Shown piece by piece: positions 8,820 through 17,085 of a stretch of 43,223 nt of DNA. Position 1 is the stretch's first letter. Each line of letters begins with the position of its first letter. This DNA comes from Frankiaceae bacterium (lineage in GTDB: Bacteria > Actinomycetota > Actinomycetes > BP-191). The notes beneath the pieces were generated by a model. The model saw only the letters and a program-made list of their open reading frames with translations. It was not told the origin of the DNA and did not search any database. The translations under genes were made by a program, and so were the position numbers. The stretch is from assembly GCA_030840645.1 (NCBI GenBank), contig JAVEEC010000101.1, positions 1-43,223 on the forward strand, read 5' to 3'.

Positions 8820-9494
8820 ATGCCGTCCGCCGTCGAGGAGCTCCGCGCGCGGCTCGCGCCCGCCCCCGACCGGGAGCTGCTGCCGGTGGCGGCGCCGTTG
8901 GACGCGCTCTTCCCCGGTGGTGGCCTTGCCCGTGGCACCGTCGTCGCCGTCGAGGGGTCGGTCTGGCTGGCGCTCGCGGTCGCCGCGCGGGCGAGCGAGG
9001 CCGGGTCCTGGTGCGCGGTCGTCGGGATGCGGGACCTCGGCCCCGCCGCGGCCGCCGAGCTGGGCGTCGACCTGACCCGGATGGTGCTCGTCCCGTGCCC
9101 GGGCAGCCACTGGGCGACGGCGGTCGCGGCGCTGCTCGACGGCGTCGACATCGTTCTCGTCCGCGCCGTGCGCGACGTCCGCCCGGCGGAGGCGCGGCGG
9201 CTCGCGGCCAGGGCGCGGGAGCGGCGTTCCGTCCTGCTCGTCGTCGGCGCGCCGTGGCCGGAGGCCGTCGACCTGCGGCTGCGCGTCACCGACACCGAGT
9301 GGACCGGGCTGCACGCCGGCTACGGCCGGATCGCCGCCCGCCACTGCCGGGTCTCCGCCAGGGGGAGGGGTGCCGCCGCGCGCGAACGCCGCGTCACCAC
9401 CTCCCTCCCCGAGCTGGGAGTGCCGCCCGCGGCCGTCGCCAAGGCGGCGCCCCTACCCGCGGGTGGCACTCCCGCCACACCGGCGTCGGCCTAG
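8820..9494 (+). CDS. imuA': ImuA'-type RecA-like mutasome accessory protein
   Basis: A 224-residue protein in the position and size of mycobacterial ImuA', the first component of the DNA-damage-inducible mutasome with ImuB and DnaE2. It looks like a shrunken RecA-fold domain: LDALFPGGGLARGTVVAVEG where a Walker A region would be (no GKT/S, so probably no ATP hydrolysis), WCAVVGMRDLGPAAAAELG, and a DIVLVRAVRDVRP strand. The C-terminus is basic and Ala/Pro-rich, in keeping with the idea that the ImuA' tail contacts ImuB. Directly downstream of the LexA operator, and 7 nt ahead of imuB, so expression should be SOS-induced. Family identity rests largely on context plus the degenerate RecA pattern. 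Confidence 0.85.
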   Translation: MPSAVEELRARLAPAPDRELLPVAAPLDALFPGGGLARGTVVAVEGSVWLALAVAARASEAGSWCAVVGMRDLGPAAAAELGVDLTRMVLVPCPGSHWATAVAALLDGVDIVLVRAVRDVRPAEARRLAARARERRSVLLVVGAPWPEAVDLRLRVTDTEWTGLHAGYGRIAARHCRVSARGRGAAARERRVTTSLPELGVPPAAVAKAAPLPAGGTPATPASA

Positions 9495-9501
9495 GACCGG
9501 C

Positions 9502-11043
9502 ATGGCCGTCCGAACGCTCACCGCCTGGTGCCCCGACTGGCCGCTCGCCGCGGCCGGGGTCGCCCCCGACGAGCCCGCCGCCGTGCTGGCGGGGGAGGAG
9601 GTGCTGGCCTGCTCCGCCGCGGCCCGCGCGGACGGCGTACGCCGCGGCCTGCGCCGCCGCGAGGCGCAGCGCCGCAGCCCGGGACTGCTGCTGCTGCCGC
9701 GCGAGGAGCTGGACGAGGCGCGGGCGTTCGAGCCGGTGGCGGCGGCGCTGGAGAGCATCTGCCCCCGGGTCGAGGTGGTCCGGCCGGGGACGGTCGTGTT
9801 CGCGACCAAGGGGCCTTCGCGGTACTTCGGCGGCGACGCCGCGCTCGCCGGGCTGGTCGCCGCGCAGGTCGACGACGCCGTGGCCGGCGCGCCCGGCGTG
9901 GTCGCGGCGGCGCCGTGCCAGGTCGGCGTCGCGGACGGCGTGTTCGCCTCGCGGCTGGCGGCGCGGCAGTCGGCGGTCGTGGCGGCGGGCGGCAGCGCGG
10001 CGTTCCTCGCGCCGTACCCCGTCGCGGCCCTGGACCGCCCGGACCTGGCCGACCTGCTGGTCCGGCTCGGGCTGCGGACGCTGGGGTCGTTCGGGGGGCT
10101 GCCCGCGGCGCGGGTGGCGTCGCGGTTCGGCGCCGACGGGCTGCTCGCGCACCGCCTCGCCCGCGGCCTCGACGAACGCCCCCTGGCCCTGCGCGTCCAC
10201 GCGCCCGACCTCGCGGTGCAGACCGAGATCGACCCGCCGGCCGACCAGGTCGAGCCGCTGGCGTTCCTCGCCAAGACGCTGGCGGACACGTTGCGCGAGG
10301 TCCTGGAGCAGCGCGGCCTGGTCTGCACCCGCCTCCTGGTCGAGGCCGTCACCGAGCACGGCGAGCACCGCGCCCGGCTCTGGCGGCACGACGGCGCGCT
10401 GACCGCGACCGCTGTGGCGCAACGCGTCCGCTGGCAGCTCGCCGGCTGGCTCACCGGGTCCGAGAGCCCGTCGTCGGGGATCGTGCTGCTGCGCCTCGTT
10501 CCCGACGAGGTGCACCGCGACACCGGGCAGCAGCTCGCGCTCTGGGGCGGCGACACCGACAACGACACCCGCGCGGCCGGCGCCCTCGCCCGGCTGCAGG
10601 GGCTGCTCGGCTTCGAGGCCGTCACGATCGCCGTCCCGTCCGGCGGCCGCGCGCCCGCGAACGTCGTCCGGCTGGTGCCGTGGGGCGAGCCGCGCGGCGC
10701 GGAGTTCACCGGGACCCCGCCGTGGCCGGGCCGGCTGCCCGCGCCGTCGCCGTCGCTGGTGTTCCGCGACCCGCTGCCGGTCCTCGTCGTCGGCGCCGAC
10801 GGCAAGGACGTCGCGATCGACGACCGCGGCGCGCTGTCGGCGCCGCCGGTGCTGGTGACCCAGACCCCGCGGCGGGGGGTGGGCGTCGTCGACTGGGCCG
10901 GCCCCTGGCCGGTAGACGAACGCTGGTGGGAGCAGCGCGACGACCCGACCGTCGGCCGCGTCCAGGTCGTCACCGACGACGGCGCCGCCCGGCTGCTGGC
11001 CAGGACGTACGACGGCTGGTGGGTCGAGGCGGCGTACGACTGA
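9502..11043 (+). CDS. imuB: ImuB, catalytically degenerate Y-family DNA polymerase
   Basis: A 513-residue DinB-like protein of the ImuB subfamily, an adaptor linking DnaE2 and ImuA' to the sliding clamp during translesion synthesis. The N-terminal palm is recognisable (TLTAWCPDWPLAAAG, SRYFGGD), but the acidic residues that bind metal in active Y-family polymerases are absent: no DMDxF at the start and no SxDE before the Tyr/Phe strand. A helix-hairpin-helix-like stretch (DLLVRLGLRTLGSFGGLPAARVASRFG) is intact. The clamp-binding motif QLALWG is at residues 344-349, close to the QLPLWG I recall from M. tuberculosis ImuB. AGGA sits just upstream of the ATG. Non-catalytic status is expected for this family rather than a defect. 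Confidence 0.92.
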   Translation: MAVRTLTAWCPDWPLAAAGVAPDEPAAVLAGEEVLACSAAARADGVRRGLRRREAQRRSPGLLLLPREELDEARAFEPVAAALESICPRVEVVRPGTVVFATKGPSRYFGGDAALAGLVAAQVDDAVAGAPGVVAAAPCQVGVADGVFASRLAARQSAVVAAGGSAAFLAPYPVAALDRPDLADLLVRLGLRTLGSFGGLPAARVASRFGADGLLAHRLARGLDERPLALRVHAPDLAVQTEIDPPADQVEPLAFLAKTLADTLREVLEQRGLVCTRLLVEAVTEHGEHRARLWRHDGALTATAVAQRVRWQLAGWLTGSESPSSGIVLLRLVPDEVHRDTGQQLALWGGDTDNDTRAAGALARLQGLLGFEAVTIAVPSGGRAPANVVRLVPWGEPRGAEFTGTPPWPGRLPAPSPSLVFRDPLPVLVVGADGKDVAIDDRGALSAPPVLVTQTPRRGVGVVDWAGPWPVDERWWEQRDDPTVGRVQVVTDDGAARLLARTYDGWWVEAAYD

Positions 11044-11055
11044 TGCCGGGCCCGA

Positions 11056-11108
11056 CTCGTTCTGTGAAGATCACCACGCTCAAGAGGGGCGGCAGAACTG
11101 CACAGAAC
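11056..11108. repeat. Dispersed intergenic repeat, copy B, inside the imu operon
   Basis: The core 11059-11108 is 50 nt, starting GTTCTGTG and ending CACAGAAC. It matches the reverse complement of 4587-4636 with three mismatches. It fills most of the 73-nt gap between imuB and dnaE2. Compared with copy A the outer CTCG end is kept on the left but not on the right. It could form a hairpin in the operon mRNA. Confidence 0.8.
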
Positions 11109-11116
11109 GCGGAAAC

Positions 11117-14100
11117 GTGAGCTTCAACAACCCCGCCATGCCATGGCACGAGCTGGAGCGCCGCCTCTCCGACGGCCGGCCCGGCCACGACCGGCCCCCC
11201 GGCGCGGACGGCAACGACAGCCCGGCCTGGTCGCGCAAGCGGGCGCCGTACGAGCCGCCCTTGTCCCGGACACCCGGCCGGACGCCCTACGCCGAGCTGC
11301 ACGCGCACTCGAACTTCTCCTTCCTCGACGGCGCCTCGCACCCCGAGGAGCTGGCCGAGGAGGCGGCGCGGCTCGGGCTCGAGGCGCTGGCGCTGACCGA
11401 CCACGACGGGTTCTACGGCGTCGTCCGCTTCGCCGAGGCGGCCCGGGCTGTGGGGCTGCCGACGGTGTTCGGCGCGGAGCTCTCGCTCGGTCTCGCCAAG
11501 CCGCAGAACGGCGTCGCCGACCCGGAGGGCACCCACCTCCTCGTCCTCGCCCGCGGCGCCGGCGGGTACGCGAGCCTGGCCCGCGCGATCAGCGAGGCGC
11601 AGCTCGCCGGCAACGAGAAGGGCCGCCCGGTCTACGACATGGCCCGCCTCGCCGGGACGCACGGCGGCGACTGGGTCGTGCTGACCGGCTGCCGCAAGGG
11701 CGCGGTGCGGAAAGCGCTGGCGCGCAACGGGTTCGACGCAGCCAGCGACGCACTGCGCAACCTGGTGGAGGCGTTCGGCCGCGACTCGGTCGTCGTCGAG
11801 CTGACCGAACGCGGCGACCCGCTCGACACCGAGCGCAACGACGCCCTGGTCCGCCTCGCGCAGCGGCACCGGCTGCCGTTCGCCGCCACCAACAACGTCC
11901 ACCACGCGACCCCCGCCGGGCACCGGCTCGCGACCGTCGTCGCGGCGGTGCGGGCGCGCAGGAGCCTGGACGAGGCCGACGGCTGGCTGCCCGCGAGCGG
12001 CGCGGCCCACCTGCGTTCGGGGGAGGAGCAGGCGCACCGGTTCCGCCGGTGGCCCGGCGCGGTCGCGACGGCCGCCGAGATCGGCGTTGCGTGCGCGTTC
12101 GACCTCGCGCTGGTCGCGCCGAGACTGCCTGACTGCCCGGTCCCCGACGGCCACACCGAGATGTCGTGGCTGCGCGAGCTGACGATGCGCGGCGCCGTGC
12201 GGCCGTACGGCACCCGCGGTGCCGAGGCCGCGCCCGGCGCGTACGTGATGCTCGACAAGGAGCTCGCGATCATCGAGCAGATGGAGTTCCCCGGGTACTT
12301 CCTGATCGTCCACGACATCGTGGAGTTCTGCCGCCGCCGGAACATCTTCTGCCAGGGCCGCGGCTCGGCCGCCAACAGCGCCGTCTGCTACGCCATCGGC
12401 ATCACCGCCGTCGACGCCGTCCGGCTGAACCTCCTCTTCGAACGCTTCCTCTCACCCCACCGCGACGGCCCGCCGGACATCGACCTCGACATCGAGAACG
12501 GCCGCCGAGAGGAGGTCATCCAGTACGTCTACGAGAAGTACGGCCGCGACCGCGCCGCCCAGGTCGCGAACGTCGTCACCTACCGCCCGCGCTCCGCGAT
12601 CCGCGAGGTGGGCCGGGCGTTCGGCTTCCCCGAGGGGCGGCTCGACGCCTGGTCGAAGCAGGTCGAGCACTGGGGCCCGCTGGCCCAGGCCGCGGAGTCC
12701 GGCGAGATCCCCGCGAACGTCATGGACCAGGCCGAGGCACTGCAACGCGCGCCGCGCCACCTCGGCATCCACTCCGGCGGCATGGTGATCTGCGACCGGC
12801 CGGTGGTCGAGGTCTGCCCGGTCGAGTGGGCGCGGATGCCCGGCCGGACCGTGCTCCAGTGGGACAAGGACGACTGCGCCGCAACGGGTCTGGTGAAGTT
12901 CGACCTGCTCGGGCTCGGGATGCTGACGGCGCTGCACACGACGTTCGACCTGATGCGCCGCCACCACGGCGTCGACCACGACCTCGCGTCGATCCCGCAG
13001 GAGGACCCCGAGGTCTACGACATGCTCTGCGCCGCCGACTCGGTCGGCGTGTTCCAGGTCGAGTCGCGGGCGCAGATGGCGACGTTGCCGCGGCTGCGGC
13101 CCAGGACGTTCTTCGACCTGGTCATCGAGGTGGCGATCATCCGGCCGGGGCCGATCCAGGGCGGCTCCGTGCACCCGTACATCCGCCGCCGCCACGGTCA
13201 GGAGCCGGTCACCTACCTGCACCCGCTGCTGAAGCCCGCGCTGGAGAAGACGCTGGGGGTGCCGCTGTTCCAGGAGCAGCTGATGCAGATCGCGGTCGAC
13301 GTCGCCGGGTTCACGCCCGCCGACGCCGACGAGCTGCGGATCGCCATGGGGGCGAAGCGCTCGCACGAACGCATGGCCCGGCTGCGGTCCCGCCTGATGG
13401 ACGGCATGGCCGCGCGCGACGTGCCGTGCGGGGTGGCGGAGGAGATCTACGAGAAGCTCGTGGCGTTCGCCAACTTCGGGTTCCCCGAGTCGCACTCGGT
13501 GTCGTTCGCCTACCTGGTCTACGCCAGCGCCTGGGTGAAGCTCCGCTACCCGGCGGCGTTCCTCGCCGGGCTGCTCAACGCGCAGCCGATGGGGTTCTAC
13601 TCGCCCGCCTCGCTGGTCGAGGACGCGCGGCGGCACGGCGTCGTCGTCCGCGGGGTGGACGTCAACGTCTCGTCCGCCGTCGCCGGCCTGGAGCCGGACG
13701 GCGCGGTCCGGCTGGGGCTGTCCTACGTCCGTTCGCTCTCCGACGCCGTCGCCGAACAGATCGCGGAGGGGCGGCCGTACGCCTCGATGGCCGACCTGGT
13801 CCGGCGGGTGCCGTTGACCGAACGCCGGGTCGAGGCGCTCGCGACGGCCGGGGCGTTCGGCTGCTTCGGCCTCGACCGGCGCTCCGCGCTCTGGGCCGCG
13901 GGCGCGGTCGCGGCGGGCACCGCCGACCGGCTCGACGGCGTCGTCGTCGGCGCGACCGCTCCGCCGCTGCCGGCGATGACGGCGCTGGAGGAGACCGTTG
14001 CCGACGTCTGGGCGACGGGGGTGCCCGAACGCCACATCGTGGCGTTCGCCCGCGACCGGCTCGACGCGGTCGGCGCGGTGACGGCCGAGGCGGTGCTCGC

Positions 14101-14386
14101 GCTGCCGGACCGGACCCGGGTCTGGGTCGGCGGGGCGGTGATCCACCGGCAGCGGCCGGCGACGGCAGGGGGGACGACGTTCGTGAACCTCGAGGACGAG
14201 ACCGGCCACATCAACGTCATCTGCTCGCCCGGCGTCTGGCGGCGCTACCGGCGGGTCGCGATGGGCGCGCGCGGGCTGCTGGTGCGCGGGCTGCTGGAGA
14301 GCGCCGAGGGCGTCGCGAACGTCGTCGCCGACCTGATCGAGCCGCTCGGCATCGAGGCCAGCGTGCCGTCGCGCGACTTCCACTGA
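11117..14386 (+). CDS. dnaE2: Error-prone DNA polymerase III alpha subunit DnaE2
   Basis: A 1,089-residue C-family polymerase, the catalytic subunit of the SOS mutasome. The PHP domain opens at about residue 55 (YAELHAHSNFSFLDGASHPE) with its HAH signature. The polymerase palm carries PDIDLDI with Asp454 and Asp456, preceded by the CQGRGSAANSAVCYAIG nucleotide-binding stretch. Further motifs are IHSGGMVICDRP, a RPGPIQGGSVHPYIRR fingers region and an OB-fold near the C-terminus (FVNLEDETGHINVICSP). Length is normal for DnaE2 and no disruption is visible. Starting at GTG 11117 gives MSFNNPAMPWHELERRL, which aligns in style with the mycobacterial N-terminus. Co-directional with imuB but separated by the 50-bp repeat. 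Expected role: damage-induced mutagenesis and lesion bypass. Confidence 0.96.
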   Translation: MSFNNPAMPWHELERRLSDGRPGHDRPPGADGNDSPAWSRKRAPYEPPLSRTPGRTPYAELHAHSNFSFLDGASHPEELAEEAARLGLEALALTDHDGFYGVVRFAEAARAVGLPTVFGAELSLGLAKPQNGVADPEGTHLLVLARGAGGYASLARAISEAQLAGNEKGRPVYDMARLAGTHGGDWVVLTGCRKGAVRKALARNGFDAASDALRNLVEAFGRDSVVVELTERGDPLDTERNDALVRLAQRHRLPFAATNNVHHATPAGHRLATVVAAVRARRSLDEADGWLPASGAAHLRSGEEQAHRFRRWPGAVATAAEIGVACAFDLALVAPRLPDCPVPDGHTEMSWLRELTMRGAVRPYGTRGAEAAPGAYVMLDKELAIIEQMEFPGYFLIVHDIVEFCRRRNIFCQGRGSAANSAVCYAIGITAVDAVRLNLLFERFLSPHRDGPPDIDLDIENGRREEVIQYVYEKYGRDRAAQVANVVTYRPRSAIREVGRAFGFPEGRLDAWSKQVEHWGPLAQAAESGEIPANVMDQAEALQRAPRHLGIHSGGMVICDRPVVEVCPVEWARMPGRTVLQWDKDDCAATGLVKFDLLGLGMLTALHTTFDLMRRHHGVDHDLASIPQEDPEVYDMLCAADSVGVFQVESRAQMATLPRLRPRTFFDLVIEVAIIRPGPIQGGSVHPYIRRRHGQEPVTYLHPLLKPALEKTLGVPLFQEQLMQIAVDVAGFTPADADELRIAMGAKRSHERMARLRSRLMDGMAARDVPCGVAEEIYEKLVAFANFGFPESHSVSFAYLVYASAWVKLRYPAAFLAGLLNAQPMGFYSPASLVEDARRHGVVVRGVDVNVSSAVAGLEPDGAVRLGLSYVRSLSDAVAEQIAEGRPYASMADLVRRVPLTERRVEALATAGAFGCFGLDRRSALWAAGAVAAGTADRLDGVVVGATAPPLPAMTALEETVADVWATGVPERHIVAFARDRLDAVGAVTAEAVLALPDRTRVWVGGAVIHRQRPATAGGTTFVNLEDETGHINVICSPGVWRRYRRVAMGARGLLVRGLLESAEGVANVVADLIEPLGIEASVPSRDFH

Positions 14387-14449
14387 AACCGCCCGGCCCG
14401 CCCCGCACCGCCACATACTCGAAGAACGGCGGAACGAGGGGCGGGGACG

Positions 14450-15067
14450 ATGACGGACCGGGCGCGCTGGTGGACCGCAGTCGCCGTCGCGATCGGCCTG
14501 GCCCTGGTCGGCGGCAGTGCCGTCGGCTTCGCGGCGGCCCGCAGCGGCCGCCCGCCGGTAAGCACCCTCGTGCCCCTCGCCGAGGACCCGACCACCCCGC
14601 CGCCCACCTCCGCCGCCCCGACCCGGTCCGCGACGCCGTCGCCGAGGCCCGCCGCCACCCGGTCCCGTACGCCGTCGCCCACACCCACGCCGACCCCGAA
14701 GCCCACACCGACACCGTCGCGGACCCCGAGCCCCAGCCCGACGCCGAGCCCTACGCCGATCCCGCGCACCGATGTCGCGTACGTCACCGTCCAGAACACG
14801 TTCACCGAGACGGTCGAGGTCCAGATCAACGGCGTCCGGTGGACGCTGCTGCGGGGGCGTTCGGTCGACGTCGAGGTCGTTCCCGCGCCGAACCTCAACG
14901 ACGGCGTCAGCGTCACCTGGGTCGCGTACCCGGCCTGCGGCCAGGGCGACGCCGACCACTACTTCGACGCCGGCAAGCACTACCGCGTCCTCGTCCGCCC
15001 GGAGGCCGGCTGCCAGCGGGACAACCAGACGGTCGCGGGACCGCAGTTCACGGTCCAGCCGGCCTGA
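14450..15067 (+). CDS. Membrane-anchored protein with Pro/Thr/Ser-rich wall-spanning linker
   Basis: 205 residues, family not recognised. The N-terminus is a signal anchor ([24 protein letters not shown], split by me here as about residues 7-30). Residues about 45-108 are a low-complexity linker of repeated TP/SP pairs ([13 protein letters not shown] and similar), typical of segments crossing the actinobacterial cell wall. The last 95 residues form a small globular domain with two cysteines ([12 protein letters not shown] and EAGCQRD) that may pair. The domain begins [20 protein letters not shown], a beta-rich pattern. Preceded by a purine-rich site (GAGGGGCGGGGACG) before ATG 14450. Starts 63 nt after dnaE2 but is unlikely to belong to the SOS operon functionally. 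Confidence 0.7.
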   Translation: MTDRARWWTAVAVAIGLALVGGSAVGFAAARSGRPPVSTLVPLAEDPTTPPPTSAAPTRSATPSPRPAATRSRTPSPTPTPTPKPTPTPSRTPSPSPTPSPTPIPRTDVAYVTVQNTFTETVEVQINGVRWTLLRGRSVDVEVVPAPNLNDGVSVTWVAYPACGQGDADHYFDAGKHYRVLVRPEAGCQRDNQTVAGPQFTVQPA

Positions 15068-15510
15068 TCCGGCGCCCCCGCGCCAACGGCGCGGACAGGC
15101 GGGAAAAAAGAAGTCGGCCCAGAAGTGTCCCGGTCCGGTGTCCTCGCCCGTATTTCACCCGTCAGCGCCGACAGGGGCGGGCGTCAGGCCACGGCACGTG
15201 GCGACGACGACCGGGAAGCCGGGCTCGCGGCTCTCCCGAGACTCGTCCCCTACCGCCACGCGTGGCCGGCGATCGTGCCTGTCGGACCCTGGATCCGCTT
15301 CGGCCCCCCTACAGCCGGATCGGTGTGGCAGTGCCGCCCGGATTTCCTCGAACTCCGGGCGGCACTGCCATGGGGGATCGCGCGGCGGCGGACCCGCCCA
15401 CGCCCGGCCCGCCGCCGACCCGCGCGCGGACGTCGCCGATGTCCCGATCCGGGCCCCTCAGCCGTATCTAGGTACGGCGGCTGCTCGTTCCCAGCGACAG
15501 AGGTGGCCAG
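15068..15510. other. 443-nt intergenic region
   Basis: No convincing gene. A forward reading frame at 15125-15514 lacks a ribosome site, has an Arg/Pro-rich random-looking product and no domain, so I do not call it. What the stretch holds: a GGGAAAAAAG purine run near 15110, two CCCCTAC motifs (15247-15254 and 15306-15313), a perfect 17-bp inverted repeat (15326-15370), and a 6-bp hairpin GCCGTA/TACGGC at 15461-15478 shortly before the next gene. I could not match it to a known riboswitch. Confidence 0.6.
15326..15370. repeat. Perfect 17-bp inverted repeat (stem-loop)
   Basis: TGGCAGTGCCGCCCGGA (15326-15342) is exactly complementary to 15354-15370, with an 11-nt loop TTTCCTCGAAC. No U-run follows on either strand. 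It is 259 nt past the previous stop and 141 nt before the next start, so it could be a terminator without a U-tract or a regulatory stem in the leader of the 15511 gene. Confidence 0.75.
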
Positions 15511-15771
15511 ATGATCATGCGTTCCCTGATTCTTGTCGGTGCCGTCGGCGCCGCGTCGATGCTGCTCTCCGCTCCCGCGGAGGCGACGACGTTCTGCCAG
15601 CGTGCCTCGGTGACCGGAGTCGTCACGCAGTCCTTCGGCCCCGCGTGCAGCCCGTGGAGCGGCCCGACGATGTGCGACACCCCGGCCGCGGGCGTGGGCA
15701 GCATCGTCACCGTGTCGGTCACTGTCTGCGTGCCGCAGATCCTGAGCCAGCAGCAGCCCGGGACGCCCTGA
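15511..15771 (+). CDS. Small secreted four-cysteine protein (86 aa)
   Basis: The family is not recognised. A signal peptide is clear: MRSLILVGAVGAASMLLSAP with cleavage likely after AEA. The mature product of about 60 residues has four cysteines (TTFCQRA, GPACSPW, PTMCDTP, VTVCVPQ), compatible with two disulfides, and a hydrophobic GVGSIVTVSVTVCV strand. ATG 15511 has AGAGGTGG upstream; ATG 15517 is an equally plausible start and would trim two residues. A small hairpin at 15461-15478 sits just upstream. Convergent with the ECF sigma factor gene, whose stop is 84 nt downstream. Probably exported to the surface or medium; function unknown. Confidence 0.65.
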   Translation: MIMRSLILVGAVGAASMLLSAPAEATTFCQRASVTGVVTQSFGPACSPWSGPTMCDTPAAGVGSIVTVSVTVCVPQILSQQQPGTP

Positions 15772-15855
15772 CGGCCGCCCGGAGCGTTCGGCTACGGCTT
15801 CCGGACGGCACGTCGTCGGAGTTGCGTGCCCGCGACTCGTTCTCGCAGAGCCCTG

Positions 15856-16869
15856 CTAGTCGCAGTCGATCTCGGGGCGGGAGCAGACGATGCCCTCGCT
15901 GGGACGCGTGACCAGCTCGTTCTCGACGAACACCGGGCCGACCACGGGGACGTACACCGTGTACCGGACCTTGGTCCGCTGCCCGGGGCTGAGCGGGGTC
16001 CGCGGTACGCGCACGACCGCCCCGCTCTGCGTACCCGGGCGGGCGACCGCGACCGCGCGCGCGCCGGTCCCGCGAGTGGCCCGGGCGGCGGCGACCCGCG
16101 CGGTGACGGAGCCGGCAGTGCCGTGGCCGGTCTCCGTGGTCGCCGACGCGACCGGCTCGGCGAGGTGCGGGCGGACGACGTGCGGCGCCGCGTCGACGGT
16201 CACCGACAGCACGAGCGACCCGGCGAACGCGCAGAGCGCGGTCGACGCCGTCAGCGCGGACACCCCGCGCGGCCGGCGGCGCAACGCCGCACGCAGGCCC
16301 CACACGATCGCGCTCGCGCCGCCGCCGAGCGCCTGGACCTCGGCCGCGAACGACCGGCGGGCGCGCTGGAGAGCCTTGCGCACGGCGTACTCGGTGGAGC
16401 CGACGAGCTGGGCGATGGTGGGGCAGTTCAGCTCGTCCACCTCGTAGAGCACGAGGATGCGGCGCTGGCTCGGGGGGAGGGCCTTCAGCGCCCGGCGGAC
16501 CAGGCCGCGGCGCTCGTTGAGCAGCACGGCGGGCTCGGGCTGGGCGGTCTCCTCGATCGGCGTGTCGTGGAGAACCGCGTCGTCGTCCGTCGCCTCGCAG
16601 AAGCGGCGGGAGCGGGCGACGTCGCAGGCGATGTTCCGCGCGACGCGGACCAGCCAGGCCCACGTCTCCCCGTCGCTACGGCGCCGGTCCAGCGCGCGCA
16701 GGGCCCGGGTGAGCGCCTCCTGGGCGATCTCGTCCGCGTCCCGCGGCCCGAAGTGGCAGGTCACGTAGCGGAGGAGCTGCGGGTGGTACCGCCGGTACAG
16801 GTCCGTGAAGTCGTCGTCCGGGTAGTGCGACGGCTCGTCGGGGAGCGGCTCTACGAGGGCAGTGCTCAC
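15856..16869 (-). CDS. ECF-type RNA polymerase sigma factor with C-terminal membrane anchor and extracytoplasmic domain
   Basis: A 337-residue sigma-70 family protein of the extracytoplasmic-function group. Region 2 spans about residues 21-90 (TDLYRRYHPQLLRYVTCHFG, DEIAQEALTRALRAL, WAWLVRVARNIACDVARSRR). Region 4 spans about 122-176 (ALKALPPSQRRILVLYEVDE followed by a helix-turn-helix TIAQLVGSTEYAVRKALQRA). Unusually the chain continues: an Arg-rich stop-transfer-like segment (ALRRRPRG), one hydrophobic span (about 203-225, SALTASTALCAFAGSLVLSV), then about 110 residues ending in VRYTVYVPVVGPVFVENELV with two cysteines. No separate anti-sigma gene is adjacent, so the tail may tether or inhibit the factor in cis. 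GTG 16869 is the best start although its ribosome site is poor. Divergent from the GAF protein gene. Confidence 0.85.
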   Translation of the reverse strand: MSTALVEPLPDEPSHYPDDDFTDLYRRYHPQLLRYVTCHFGPRDADEIAQEALTRALRALDRRRSDGETWAWLVRVARNIACDVARSRRFCEATDDDAVLHDTPIEETAQPEPAVLLNERRGLVRRALKALPPSQRRILVLYEVDELNCPTIAQLVGSTEYAVRKALQRARRSFAAEVQALGGGASAIVWGLRAALRRRPRGVSALTASTALCAFAGSLVLSVTVDAAPHVVRPHLAEPVASATTETGHGTAGSVTARVAAARATRGTGARAVAVARPGTQSGAVVRVPRTPLSPGQRTKVRYTVYVPVVGPVFVENELVTRPSEGIVCSRPEIDCD

Positions 16870-17085
16870 GCCTGGGGGGCCTCTAACGGGGAAAGTGGTC
16901 GCGCGGGAACCGCGCCTGGGGTCCCCCAGATGATGAGGGGGGAGTGGCCCGTTGGCAAGGGTTCGCCAGGGACGAATGTCCCGGGGGTTATAGCCGAATG
17001 TTGCCGGACGGCCTGGCCCGATGTCCCGATCGGCATGGCTCGTCCGTACTACCGAGGGAGATTCGGAACGAGAGGTGGGAGGAAC
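16870..17085. promoter_or_regulatory. Divergent promoter region between the sigma factor and GAF genes
   Basis: A 216-nt gap between two outward-reading genes. Rightward there is a TATAGC-like -10 around 16990 and the segment GATGTCCCGATCGG before TCCGTACT; a similar GATGTCCCGATC precedes CCGTATC upstream of the 15511 gene. No clear boxes are visible leftward. Specific elements are uncertain; the sigma factor may autoregulate here. Confidence 0.35.

Noticed and set aside
14580..14765. Tandem TP/SP repeats as a possible CRISPR or minisatellite
   Set aside because: The repeats are in frame within a Pro/Thr/Ser-rich linker, irregular at the DNA level and lack spacers.
12166..15471. Very long forward frame (about 1,100 codons) overlapping dnaE2 and the gene after it
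   Set aside because: It runs through two well-supported genes in another frame and has Arg/Pro-rich composition without motifs.
15125..15514. Possible 129-aa gene in the 443-nt gap
   Set aside because: No ribosome site, no signal peptide or domain; it overlaps the ribosome site and start of the real 15511 gene and spans a perfect hairpin.
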